Below, piece after piece: positions 1-5,709 of a stretch of 5,709 bases of DNA (position 1 is its first letter; each line of letters opens with the position of its first letter). A program made the position numbers and the translations under genes. The DNA is from Bacteroidales bacterium. Lineage in GTDB: Bacteria > Bacteroidota > Bacteroidia > Bacteroidales > ML635J-15. The stretch spans positions 1-5,709 of the forward strand of contig SLSH01000111.1 in NCBI GenBank assembly GCA_007130555.1, read 5' to 3'. A model generated the notes under the pieces. That model worked only from the letters and a program-made list of their open reading frames with translations. It made no database searches and was not told where the DNA came from.

Positions 1-2
1 AT

Positions 3-410
3 ACTTACGGAGCATTATATAATGGATATGCTGTTCACGATGCTCGCGGTATTTGTCCTACAGGCTGGCATGTTCCAAGTCTTGCCGAATGGGGAGCACT
101 TGTTAATTATCTTGGGGGATCAGGTGCAGGAGGAAAACTAAAACAAAGAGGAACAACATACTGGAATAGCCCAAATACAGGAGCTACCAATGCAGCCTGT
201 TTTTATGCAAGAGGAGCAGGAGCCAGAGCAATACCGGTGGGGGGTACAGAATATGCATTTGTTCCGCTTGGTCTCTATGCAGGCTTTTGGAGTACTACAA
301 TAGATGCCGAAGGAGTTAGAGGAGTAGGTCTATCTTATAATAGTGCCAATGTATCTTCTATTGCCAGTAATATCAATTACGGATATTCAATCCGTTGTTT
401 AAAAGATTGA
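3..410 (+). CDS. FISUMP-domain protein, C-terminal fragment (5' end outside window)
   Basis: An open frame enters from the left edge and ends at TGA 408-410, giving 135 residues with no start in view. The sequence matches the C-terminal half of the FISUMP domain (Fibrobacter succinogenes major paralogous domain, TIGR02145 type). It starts YGALYNGYAV, continues GICPTGWHVPSLAEW, then a GGKLKQRGTTYWNSPNTGATN stretch split across about residues 49-70, then an aromatic FWSTT segment, and closes with GYSIRCLKD at the stop. The two Cys in the CPTGWHVP and RCLKD motifs are the family's usual pair and may form a disulfide; that is inference. Family members are typically exported or surface proteins of Bacteroidota and Fibrobacterota and often repeat within a genome; their molecular function is not established. 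The visible part has no sorting domain: it ends directly after the FISUMP motif. Gly and Ala codons make this end visibly less AT-rich than the rest of the window. The family call is firm; the function is unknown. Confidence 0.9.
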   Translation, partial: TYGALYNGYAVHDARGICPTGWHVPSLAEWGALVNYLGGSGAGGKLKQRGTTYWNSPNTGATNAACFYARGAGARAIPVGGTEYAFVPLGLYAGFWSTTIDAEGVRGVGLSYNSANVSSIASNINYGYSIRCLKD

Positions 411-428
411 TAAAACTACTTCCCCCGC

Positions 429-453
429 TCACTCGGATTTGCAATCCGAGTGA
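429..453. terminator. Hairpin between convergent genes, probable bidirectional terminator
   Basis: TCACTCGGATT (429-439) and AATCCGAGTGA (443-453) form a perfect 11-bp stem closed by a TGC loop. It lies 18 bp after the FISUMP stop and 16 bp after the htpG stop, exactly between two convergent genes, which is where a shared terminator is expected. Neither strand has a clear run of T directly after the stem, so it is not a textbook intrinsic terminator. It could act as a pause site or an mRNA 3'-end stabiliser instead. Confidence 0.6.
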
Positions 454-469
454 TATAGGATTGATAAAT

Positions 470-2530
470 TTACTTCTTTAAAAGCTCAATACTTCTGTTA
501 ACAAAATTACTTAAAGATTCTCCTTTTAACTGATTATTTGACAGTAAAGCAAGGTCGTAAAGTTGACTTACAATTTTTTGTTTTTTACCTAATTGCTTGA
601 AAACTTCTGTTTTTTTGTCTTTAACTTCAGATAATTTTTTGTTTACTGTTTCCAGTTTATCTGTATCTGCTTTAGGTTTTTCGTCTTCTTTTAAATCTTT
701 CAGCTTTTTTTCCAGTTTGGATTTTTCAGAATCTAATTTTTGTATTTCTTCATCAAAATTTTCTCGTTTTGATGCGGTCTTATTTTCAACCTTTGAACTT
801 AAATCAACAATGATAGGATGATTTGTGTTTATAATAATTCTGTAATCATCAGGCATATCTTTATAAAAATTTGTTCCTCCGCTCATTGCAGACATATCTT
901 TCATTCTACGCATAAATTCTTCTTTTACAACAAGTACAGGCATATCATTTTCGGACATGGAATCTGTAATAACCGAATATTCTTTGCCTTCGGGAACTAT
1001 CCCCTGAAAAACCATTCTTATATTTTCCTGCTCCTTGTCATTTAATACGGATTCAATTTTATCGTCTTTTCTAATTAAATTATCAACAATATCCGAATCA
1101 ACACGCACAAATCTTGAGTCCTTAAACTTTTGTTCCAGAGTATTAATAAAATGTAAATCCAATTGTCCGTCCAAAATTAATACATCATAAGATTTATCTT
1201 TTGCCGCTTTAATGTATGAATATTGCTCTTCGGTATTATTGGCATAGAGATAAATCAATTGTTTATTATTGTCTGTTTGATTTTCTTTTATTTTTTCTTT
1301 ATACTCATCAAAAGTAAAGTATTGGTTATCTGTATTTTTAAATAATGCAAACTTTTCGGCTTTTTCATAAAATTTTTCGTCCGATATCATCCCATAGCCG
1401 ATAAAGAGTTTTAAATCATCCCATTTTTTTTCAAATTCTTTGCGGTCTTCTTTGAAAATTTCATTCAGCCTGTCTGCAACTTTTTTTGTTATATGAGAAG
1501 ATATTTTTCTGACATTGGAATCCGATTGCAGATAACTCCGAGAAACATTAAGAGGAATATCGGGAGAATCAATAACACCATGCAATATAGTTAAAAACTC
1601 GGGAACAATATCTTCAACCGAATCGGTAACAAAAACCTGATTACAGTATAACTGAATTTTGTTTTTATGCATATCAAGATTTGATTTGATTTTCGGAAAA
1701 TACAATATCCCTGTAAGATTAAACGGATAATCAACATTAAGATGAATATTAAACAGAGGTTCGTCAAAATTCATCGGATAAAGTTCTCTGTAAAAACTCT
1801 TGTAATCTTCATCTTTTAAATCAGCCGGTTTTTGTTTCCATGCAGGTAAAATATTATTAATTATATTATCTTCTTTTGTTTCTACTTCTTTACCGTCTTT
1901 CCATTCTGTTTTTTTACCGAAAACAATCGGTACTGGCAAAAATTTACAGAATTTATTTAACATTTGTTCGATTCTTTCCTTTTCAAGAAATTCTTCCGAT
2001 TCTTTGTCAATATACAATATTACATCTGTCCCGGTACTCTCTTTTTCTGCATCTGTAATAGTATAATTAGGGTCGCCTTTACAAGCCCATTTTACGGCTT
2101 TTTCATCTTTTTTATATGATTTAGTGATAATTTCTACTTTTTCGGATACCATAAAAGAAGAATAAAAACCGAGACCAAAATGTCCGATAATTGCATTTTC
2201 GCTGTTTTTATATTTGTCAAGAAAATCTCCCGCACTAGAGAAAGCAATCTGATTTATGTATTTGTCAACTTCTTCTTTTGACATTCCTATACCATTATCA
2301 CTAATTGTTATCGTTTTTTTGTCCTTATCCAAAATTACTTCAATTTTGAAATTTTTTGTATCTCCTTCATATTCTCCCGCAATTCCGATTGTTTTTAATT
2401 TTTGACACGCATCAACAGCGTTTGACAATAATTCTCTTAAAAATATTTCATGCTCGGAATATAAAAACTTCTTAATAATTGGAAAGATGTTCTCTGTCGT
2501 TACTCCTATGTTTCCTTTATTTTTTACCAT
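470..2530 (-). CDS. htpG: HSP90-family molecular chaperone HtpG
   Basis: This 686-residue protein is a complete bacterial HSP90, a cytoplasmic ATP-dependent homodimeric chaperone that remodels client proteins with the DnaK system. The N-terminal GHKL ATPase domain shows FLRELLSNAVDA (E33 for hydrolysis, N37 for Mg/ATP), DNGIGM (D78, G82) and the ATP-lid motif GHFGLGFYSSF (116-126). The middle domain contains the catalytic-loop Arg in LNVSRSYLQ (R331). The C-terminal dimerisation domain ends in QLYDLALLSNNQLKG and FVNRSIELL. It is longer than the E. coli protein (about 624 residues), largely because of a Lys/Glu-rich predicted coiled coil at about 588-648. GHFGLGF in place of the more usual GQFGVGF, and this length, are as I recall for Bacteroidota HtpG. 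The start at 2530 is chosen because it leads directly into the conserved GNIGVTTENIFP. No Shine-Dalgarno sequence precedes it, as is normal in this phylum. It is separated from the gene upstream by 154 bp and probably has its own promoter. Confidence 0.98.
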   Translation of the reverse strand: MVKNKGNIGVTTENIFPIIKKFLYSEHEIFLRELLSNAVDACQKLKTIGIAGEYEGDTKNFKIEVILDKDKKTITISDNGIGMSKEEVDKYINQIAFSSAGDFLDKYKNSENAIIGHFGLGFYSSFMVSEKVEIITKSYKKDEKAVKWACKGDPNYTITDAEKESTGTDVILYIDKESEEFLEKERIEQMLNKFCKFLPVPIVFGKKTEWKDGKEVETKEDNIINNILPAWKQKPADLKDEDYKSFYRELYPMNFDEPLFNIHLNVDYPFNLTGILYFPKIKSNLDMHKNKIQLYCNQVFVTDSVEDIVPEFLTILHGVIDSPDIPLNVSRSYLQSDSNVRKISSHITKKVADRLNEIFKEDRKEFEKKWDDLKLFIGYGMISDEKFYEKAEKFALFKNTDNQYFTFDEYKEKIKENQTDNNKQLIYLYANNTEEQYSYIKAAKDKSYDVLILDGQLDLHFINTLEQKFKDSRFVRVDSDIVDNLIRKDDKIESVLNDKEQENIRMVFQGIVPEGKEYSVITDSMSENDMPVLVVKEEFMRRMKDMSAMSGGTNFYKDMPDDYRIIINTNHPIIVDLSSKVENKTASKRENFDEEIQKLDSEKSKLEKKLKDLKEDEKPKADTDKLETVNKKLSEVKDKKTEVFKQLGKKQKIVSQLYDLALLSNNQLKGESLSNFVNRSIELLKK

Positions 2531-2566
2531 AATTTTTAATGTTTTTAAATTTTACAATGCCTGAAA

Positions 2567-2610
2567 TATGACAAACAGTATGCCATGGAATAAATTATGA
2601 CAAATAGTCA
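2567..2610. repeat. Pair of TATGACAAAYAGT direct repeats with a palindromic core, upstream of htpG
   Basis: TATGACAAACAGT (2567-2579) and TATGACAAATAGT (2596-2608) match at 12 of 13 positions and start 29 bp apart. The right copy continues to form TGAC-N5-GTCA (2598-2610), a small dyad typical in form of a regulator half-site pair; the left copy keeps only part of the second arm. They overlap the putative -33 and -7 elements, so they may simply be the promoter, or an operator laid over it. No CIRCE-type heat-shock operator is seen. Confidence 0.5.
2572..2604 (-). promoter_or_regulatory. Putative htpG promoter (Bacteroidota-type -33/-7)
   Basis: Read on the minus strand, TTTG at 2604-2601 is followed 20 bp later by TACTGTTTG at 2580-2572. 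This resembles the Bacteroidota -33 TTTG and -7 TAnnTTTG elements, except that the -7 box has three bases between TA and TTTG where two are usual. Spacing is right for the pair and would put the transcript start near 2567, leaving about 37 nt of leader before the htpG ATG. The imperfect box and the lack of experimental data limit confidence. Confidence 0.45.
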
Positions 2611-2684
2611 GTTTTTGTGGTTTCTGAAAATAAATTTTAATAGCCATGCTTAAATACTTGATATAGAGTTGTCTAACTTTGATT

Positions 2685-3200
2685 TTAAAATTTAAATATT
2701 ACGGAAAGTATAAAAGCAAGTGTTCCCAATACCAGTATTCCGACAAACAATATTATAGCTTTTTTTATATTTTTTATTTTTCTTTTCATTTCGTGTCCAC
2801 TGATTATTCTGTGTAATACAGCTTCTAATCTTGCGAAATATTGTGTGTCTTTTCTGATATATGCTGCCGGTTTTACGTTGCCACTTGTAGTTTTTAATTC
2901 TATATTATCGCTGTCTGCAAATATTATAACTTCTATATCATTGTCAATATTTTTAATTCGGGGTAATAATTCTACCGCAGTAGTGATATCCATTCCCCTG
3001 CTTCTGATAAGATAGTCAATAATAACAATTTTTATTTTTTTTTCTTTAACATCAGCATTGAGTTTGTTTATGAGTATTTCTACCGAGTTAAAAGTAAAAA
3101 GATTATAATCAAACTTCATGGTAAAATTATCTCTGAAATTATCAAGTTCCAAATTATCATTATCAATAAAATAAATATTAATTTGTTTTTTTTGTTTCAT
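2685..3200 (-). CDS. Membrane-tethered (tail-anchored) response-regulator receiver-like protein
   Basis: This 171-residue protein has a CheY-like receiver fold at about residues 7-133 and no DNA-binding or enzymatic output domain. Visible receiver landmarks are the acidic pair D13 and D15 after the first strand (IYFIDND), the likely phosphoacceptor D62 at the end of the third strand (IVIID), and K117 in the YIRKD loop. The usual Ser/Thr at the end of the fourth strand is replaced, in my alignment, by A95 (EVIIFADS). After a basic stretch (KRKIKNIKK, 139-147) comes a single hydrophobic helix at about 148-169, ending two residues before the stop. By the positive-inside rule the receiver would face the cytoplasm. 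Divergence from typical receivers is considerable, so phosphorylation is likely but not certain. It lies 29 bp after the secreted-protein gene and may share its transcript. A role in signalling at the inner membrane is inference; the partner kinase is not in the window. Confidence 0.75.
   Translation of the reverse strand: MKQKKQINIYFIDNDNLELDNFRDNFTMKFDYNLFTFNSVEILINKLNADVKEKKIKIVIIDYLIRSRGMDITTAVELLPRIKNIDNDIEVIIFADSDNIELKTTSGNVKPAAYIRKDTQYFARLEAVLHRIISGHEMKRKIKNIKKAIILFVGILVLGTLAFILSVIFKF
2694..2759 (-). other. C-terminal transmembrane helix of the receiver-like protein
   Basis: Residues 148-169 read as one unbroken hydrophobic segment (starting AIILFVGILVLG) flanked by KK on the N-terminal side and by a two-residue KF tail. 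It is long enough to span a membrane once. The protein has no N-terminal signal, so insertion would be post-translational, as a tail anchor. Confidence 0.8.
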
Positions 3201-3229
3201 GTGTATTTTAATTTATTGACAATATTTTT

Positions 3230-4129
3230 TTATCTGTTTAATTTGCTTTCTCTTTCTCTTCTTAACACATTAACTCTTCTGTTTCTTTCATAATTAATTG
3301 CAATATCAGGATCAATGTCCGATTTAAAAATCCAACTGCCCATTTTAAATTCTAATGCATCATAAGATAAGTCCGGTCCGTAATATTGTCTCATTCCTTT
3401 GTATTTAGAATCCGGTGGAGAAAGATGGTCAATTACTATTATATCGTTTTTAGAATTATATCTTAGTAACATTGCCGCTCTGTTTGCATATTCAAAAATC
3501 ATTCTGTCTTTTCTTGTGTTACCTACAACAAACATTTTATTTCCGAAATGCGGAAGTCCTTCATCACAAAAGTATAAGACTTCTATTACTTTTCGATTAA
3601 TTAAAAAATTTGCACCGTCCCATCCAATTAAAGTATAATATGTAACTCTGTTCCATCTTTTTGTGATTATTTCATAGTATAATGCTCCGAACCATTCTTT
3701 ATGACCGGAAAAATGTCTGCCTTCTTCTTCATAAAAATCAGATAAATCATTTAGTTTAAAAACATTTATTTCATTTCTGCCATGTAAATGTTGAAGGAAT
3801 CCAAAATATTTGAAAGTGCCGTCAAAAAGAGCTATATTCCAGTTATAAATTTTTAGTTTATTGTCATCGGATGATAAAATTACAATAAATTCCAATTCCG
3901 AAAAATCATAATTAAAACTTTCCTCGTCATTTAATATTAATTCGATATTTTCAACAATTTGTTCATTTAATTCAAGTTTATGCTTATCGTTTCTTGTATT
4001 AACTATTTGTTCGAATAGTTCATTAATAATTTCTATTTCATAGTCAAAATCTTGAGCAAAGCTATTATTAAAAGCAATCAGTATTGCAATTAAAAATAAT
4101 AATTTATTTAAAAAATTTTTCACAAACAT
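3230..4129 (-). CDS. Secreted/periplasmic protein of unknown function
   Basis: The protein is 299 residues and begins with a clear type I signal peptide: basic MFVKNFLNK, a hydrophobic core at 10-20, and a likely cleavage site after SFA (25/26). Residues 26-80 are acidic and helical in character. From about 81 the sequence turns into aromatic-rich strands, including IYNWNIALFDGTF (94-106), YYTLIGWDGANF (164-175), a DHLSPP motif (234-239) and YYGPDLSYDAL (249-259). The tail after 280 is strongly basic. I believe similar uncharacterised proteins with the YTL-GWDG and DHLSP motifs occur widely in Bacteroidota, but I cannot name a Pfam family. There are no catalytic motifs I recognise and no type IX sorting domain at the end. 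The start at 4129 places the signal peptide correctly. It follows the aminotransferase by 48 bp and precedes the receiver gene by 29 bp. The function is unknown; export to the periplasm is the only firm inference. Confidence 0.85.
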   Translation of the reverse strand: MFVKNFLNKLLFLIAILIAFNNSFAQDFDYEIEIINELFEQIVNTRNDKHKLELNEQIVENIELILNDEESFNYDFSELEFIVILSSDDNKLKIYNWNIALFDGTFKYFGFLQHLHGRNEINVFKLNDLSDFYEEEGRHFSGHKEWFGALYYEIITKRWNRVTYYTLIGWDGANFLINRKVIEVLYFCDEGLPHFGNKMFVVGNTRKDRMIFEYANRAAMLLRYNSKNDIIVIDHLSPPDSKYKGMRQYYGPDLSYDALEFKMGSWIFKSDIDPDIAINYERNRRVNVLRRERESKLNR

Positions 4130-4158
4130 ATTGTTTACCTATAATAACGTGAGTAAGC

Positions 4159-4179
4159 AAAAAAATTATATGTATAATT
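4159..4179 (-). terminator. Weak AT-only terminator-like hairpin after the aminotransferase
   Basis: On the minus strand AATTATA (4179-4173) and TATAATT (4170-4164) are perfect inverted repeats around a 2-nt centre, which in RNA would give a 6-bp stem with a 4-nt loop. A run of seven T (4165-4159) overlaps its 3' arm. The 5' arm starts within the aminotransferase stop codon. The stem has no G-C pair, so it would terminate poorly at best and may only reduce read-through into the secreted-protein gene. Confidence 0.3.
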
Positions 4180-5362
4180 ATAACTCCTCAAGTGTTTTGT
4201 TTATTATTTTACATGTTTCAAGTATTTGTTCTTTTGTAATAGTAAGTGGCGGTGTAATTCTAAATGATTTATTATCAAAAAGAAACCAGTCTGTTACAAT
4301 TCCGTTTTTTATTCCTTGTTTTATAAATTTCAGAATATTGTCAAAACTGTCTATTTCTACTGCAAGTAATAGTCCTTTACCTCTGATTTCTTTAATTTTT
4401 TTTCCATTGATATTGTTTTTTAATAATTCTCCTTTTTCTTTAGCTTCTTCTATAATATTATTTTTTGTTATTTCTTTCAGATTTGCCAGAGCAGCGGCAG
4501 CACATACGGGGTGTCCGCCAAAAGTTGTAATATGACCCAGTACAGGATCGTAAGTAAAACTATTCATTATTTTTTTGTCTGAAACAAAAGCCCCGATTGG
4601 CATTCCGCCTCCAAATGCTTTTGCAAAACAAATAATATCGGGCGTTATGTTGTAGTGTTCAAATCCGAACATTTTTCCTGTTCTTCCAAATCCTGTTTGT
4701 ATTTCATCAAAAATAAGTAATACATCAAGTTCTTTACATTTTTTATAAAGTTCCTGCATAAAATTATTATCGGGAATTCTTACTCCTGCTTCTGCCTGTA
4801 TTGGTTCAATAATTACACAAGCAGTATTTTTATCAATTAAATCAAGTTCATTAATTGAGTTTAAATTAATATGATATACTTCGGGCAAAAGAGGTCTGAA
4901 AGAACGCTTAAGTTCTTCGTTTCCGGTTACGCTTAAAGCTCCGTGAGTACTGCCATGATATGCATTATTGAAAGAAATTATTTTAGAACGCCTTGTATAT
5001 CTTTTTGCAAGTTTAATAGCTCCCTCAACAGATTCGCTTCCACTATTTACCAGAAATACCGTGTTTAAACACTCGGGCAATAATGAAGTTAAATATGCTG
5101 CCAATTCAACTTGCGGAACTTGTATATATTCGCCATATACCATTAAATGTGCATGTTTGTCAATTTGTTCTTTTACCGCTTGTTTTACGGATATATTTCC
5201 ATGACCTAAATTGCTTACAGATACTCCCGAAATCAAATCAATATATTTTTCTCCGTTTGGTCCGTATAAATAAATCCCTTCTGCTTTTTCTATTTCTAAT
5301 AAACAAGGATTATCAGAAGTTTGACCTAAATATTTTAAGAATAATTGTCGGTTTGACAGCAT
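4178..5362 (-). CDS. Class III PLP-dependent aminotransferase (acetylornithine/ornithine type superfamily)
   Basis: This 394-residue fold-type I enzyme transfers an amino group, most likely from an omega-amino or alpha-amino donor to a 2-oxo acid, in the cytoplasm. It is full length for the family. Visible cofactor residues are the phosphate-binding SGSES (107-111), YHG (135-137) stacking on the PLP ring, D219 and Q222 in FDEIQTGFGRTG, and the Schiff-base K248 in FAKAFGGGMPIG. HITTFGGHP (277-285) supplies the phosphate contact from the partner subunit of the dimer. The N-terminal motif GIYLYGPNGEKYIDLISGVSV is split over residues 29-49 and is typical. It resembles Bacteroidota proteins usually labelled aspartate aminotransferase family, a paralogue of ArgD; no arginine-pathway gene is nearby, so I do not assign argD and the substrate is open. 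The start at 5362 gives the usual short N-terminal helix and lies just downstream of a good promoter box. The gene is first in a possible three-gene unit with the secreted protein and the receiver. Confidence 0.95.
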   Translation of the reverse strand: MLSNRQLFLKYLGQTSDNPCLLEIEKAEGIYLYGPNGEKYIDLISGVSVSNLGHGNISVKQAVKEQIDKHAHLMVYGEYIQVPQVELAAYLTSLLPECLNTVFLVNSGSESVEGAIKLAKRYTRRSKIISFNNAYHGSTHGALSVTGNEELKRSFRPLLPEVYHINLNSINELDLIDKNTACVIIEPIQAEAGVRIPDNNFMQELYKKCKELDVLLIFDEIQTGFGRTGKMFGFEHYNITPDIICFAKAFGGGMPIGAFVSDKKIMNSFTYDPVLGHITTFGGHPVCAAAALANLKEITKNNIIEEAKEKGELLKNNINGKKIKEIRGKGLLLAVEIDSFDNILKFIKQGIKNGIVTDWFLFDNKSFRITPPLTITKEQILETCKIINKTLEEL

Positions 5363-5381
5363 ATAATTTTTTTTATTTATA

Positions 5382-5389
5382 CAAAAGTA
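5382..5389 (-). promoter_or_regulatory. Putative -7 promoter box of the aminotransferase gene
   Basis: The minus strand reads TACTTTTG at 5389-5382, an exact match to the Bacteroidota -7 consensus TAnnTTTG. It lies 19 bp before the ATG, implying a start of transcription near 5377 and a very short, A-rich leader without Shine-Dalgarno. No convincing TTTG is found 19-21 bp further upstream, so only half of the promoter is supported. Confidence 0.5.
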
Positions 5390-5435
5390 AAAAAATATTT
5401 ATGAAATTAATACAGCATATTGGTTAGTCTGTAAG

Positions 5436-5459
5436 TTTAATACCAATTTTTGGGTTAAA
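5436..5459. other. Intergenic inverted repeat between the LytTR-like gene and the aminotransferase
   Basis: TTTAA-TA-CCAA (5436-5446) can fold onto TTGG-G-TTAAA (5450-5459) around a TTT loop, with a one-base bulge and one G-U pair on the plus-strand RNA. ACCAAT (5442-5447) can alternatively pair with ATTGGT (5419-5424). The structure is AT-rich and has no T-run after it on the minus strand, so it is not a convincing terminator. It may be chance in such AT-rich DNA. Nothing else is recognisable in the 136 bp between the two genes. Confidence 0.25.
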
Positions 5460-5498
5460 TTATTAGAATATAACTACTTAATCCTGATAATATTTTTA

Positions 5499-5709
5499 TT
5501 ACTTATTTAATTTCTTAATCAGATTTGCACTGAATTCTTTTTCTATGGGGAAAGTTTTTGTTTTACCGTTTGCTTTGATTTTAACATAAGTATCAGATGC
5601 TTTAATAATTCTATTAATATTTAATACCAAAGAATCGTTTATTCTGATAAAAAAATCCTTGTTTAATAATGCTCCTATTTGATTTTTTTTAGTAAAACAA
5701 AATATATTG
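5499..5709 (-). CDS. Probable LytTR DNA-binding domain protein, C-terminal fragment (5' end outside window)
   Basis: A minus-strand frame enters from the right edge (first whole codon 5708-5706) and stops at TAA 5501-5499, giving 69 residues. The centre, KDFFIRINDSLVLNINRI, fits the core LytTR signature (phenylalanines, then R-I-x-x-S, then x-V/L-N-x-x-x-I), and is followed by a strand pair around YVKIKANGKTKTFPIEK as in the end of that fold. LytTR domains bind DNA with a beta-strand-rich module and usually sit at the C-terminus of a response regulator or membrane sensor, so this protein ends with it. The usual SR-Y motif near the C-terminus is replaced here by PIEKEF, so the match is divergent. 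The N-terminal part (receiver, membrane helices or other) is not visible. It lies 136 bp before the aminotransferase on the same strand; whether it controls the downstream genes is unknown. Confidence 0.6.
   Translation of the reverse strand, partial: NIFCFTKKNQIGALLNKDFFIRINDSLVLNINRIIKASDTYVKIKANGKTKTFPIEKEFSANLIKKLNK

Noticed and set aside
597..1045. Two plus-strand open frames inside htpG
   Set aside because: They are antisense to a strongly conserved chaperone gene, are rich in Ser/Phe from reading Lys/Glu codons backwards, and match no family.
2581..2592. CCATGG-centred palindrome between the two repeats upstream of htpG
   Set aside because: Only six perfect bases plus partial flanks; short enough to be chance, with no second copy.
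2531..2684. CIRCE (HrcA) operator upstream of htpG
   Set aside because: No TTAGCACTC-N9-GAGTGCTAA match or close variant is present in the gap.
4131..4535. Plus-strand 134-codon open frame over the end of the aminotransferase
   Set aside because: It lies antisense to conserved aminotransferase sequence; its hydrophobic look comes from the reversed AT-rich codons.
4178..5362. Naming the aminotransferase argD
   Set aside because: The class III fold is clear but substrate specificity cannot be read from these motifs, and no arginine-biosynthesis gene is adjacent.
5083..5427. Plus-strand 114-codon open frame across the aminotransferase start
   Set aside because: It mostly overlaps the conserved N-terminal half of the enzyme on the opposite strand and shows no protein-family features.
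1..5709. Mobile element, CRISPR array, tRNA or integration site
   Set aside because: I saw no transposase or integrase, no regularly spaced repeat series, no cloverleaf-like sequence and no terminal inverted repeats with target duplications.

Overview
The window looks like chromosomal DNA from a member of the Bacteroidota, probably Bacteroidales or a near relative. The HtpG sequence has the Bacteroidota-type ATPase motifs and length. A FISUMP-type surface protein lies next to it. The DNA is strongly AT-rich, genes start without Shine-Dalgarno sequences, and one clear TAnnTTTG-type promoter box is visible. This placement is inferred from protein character, not from a marker gene.

Layout, left to right: (1) positions 3-410, plus strand, hold the C-terminal 135 residues of a FISUMP-domain protein whose start lies outside the window. 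(2) A perfect 11-bp hairpin (429-453) sits between this gene and the convergent htpG. (3) htpG (470-2530, minus) is a complete HSP90 chaperone. (4) A 154-bp gap upstream of htpG carries a repeated TATGACAAAYAGT element that overlaps a plausible promoter. (5) Positions 2685-3200 (minus) encode a stand-alone receiver-like domain tethered to the membrane by a C-terminal helix. (6) Positions 3230-4129 (minus) encode a secreted or periplasmic protein of unknown function. (7) Positions 4178-5362 (minus) encode a class III PLP-dependent aminotransferase. (8) Positions 5499-5709 (minus) are the C-terminal end of a probable LytTR DNA-binding protein running off the right edge.

From 5709 down to 470 every gene is on the minus strand. 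The aminotransferase, the secreted protein and the membrane-tethered receiver are separated by only 48 and 29 bp, so co-transcription is plausible, although a weak AT-only terminator-like hairpin follows the aminotransferase. htpG probably has its own promoter. No pathway clearly links the four proteins. Chaperone and aminotransferase are ordinary housekeeping genes. The unexplained parts are the tail-anchored receiver with an altered switch residue and its secreted neighbour. I see no mobile element, CRISPR array, tRNA or rRNA, and no clear evidence of a new defence or biosynthetic system.
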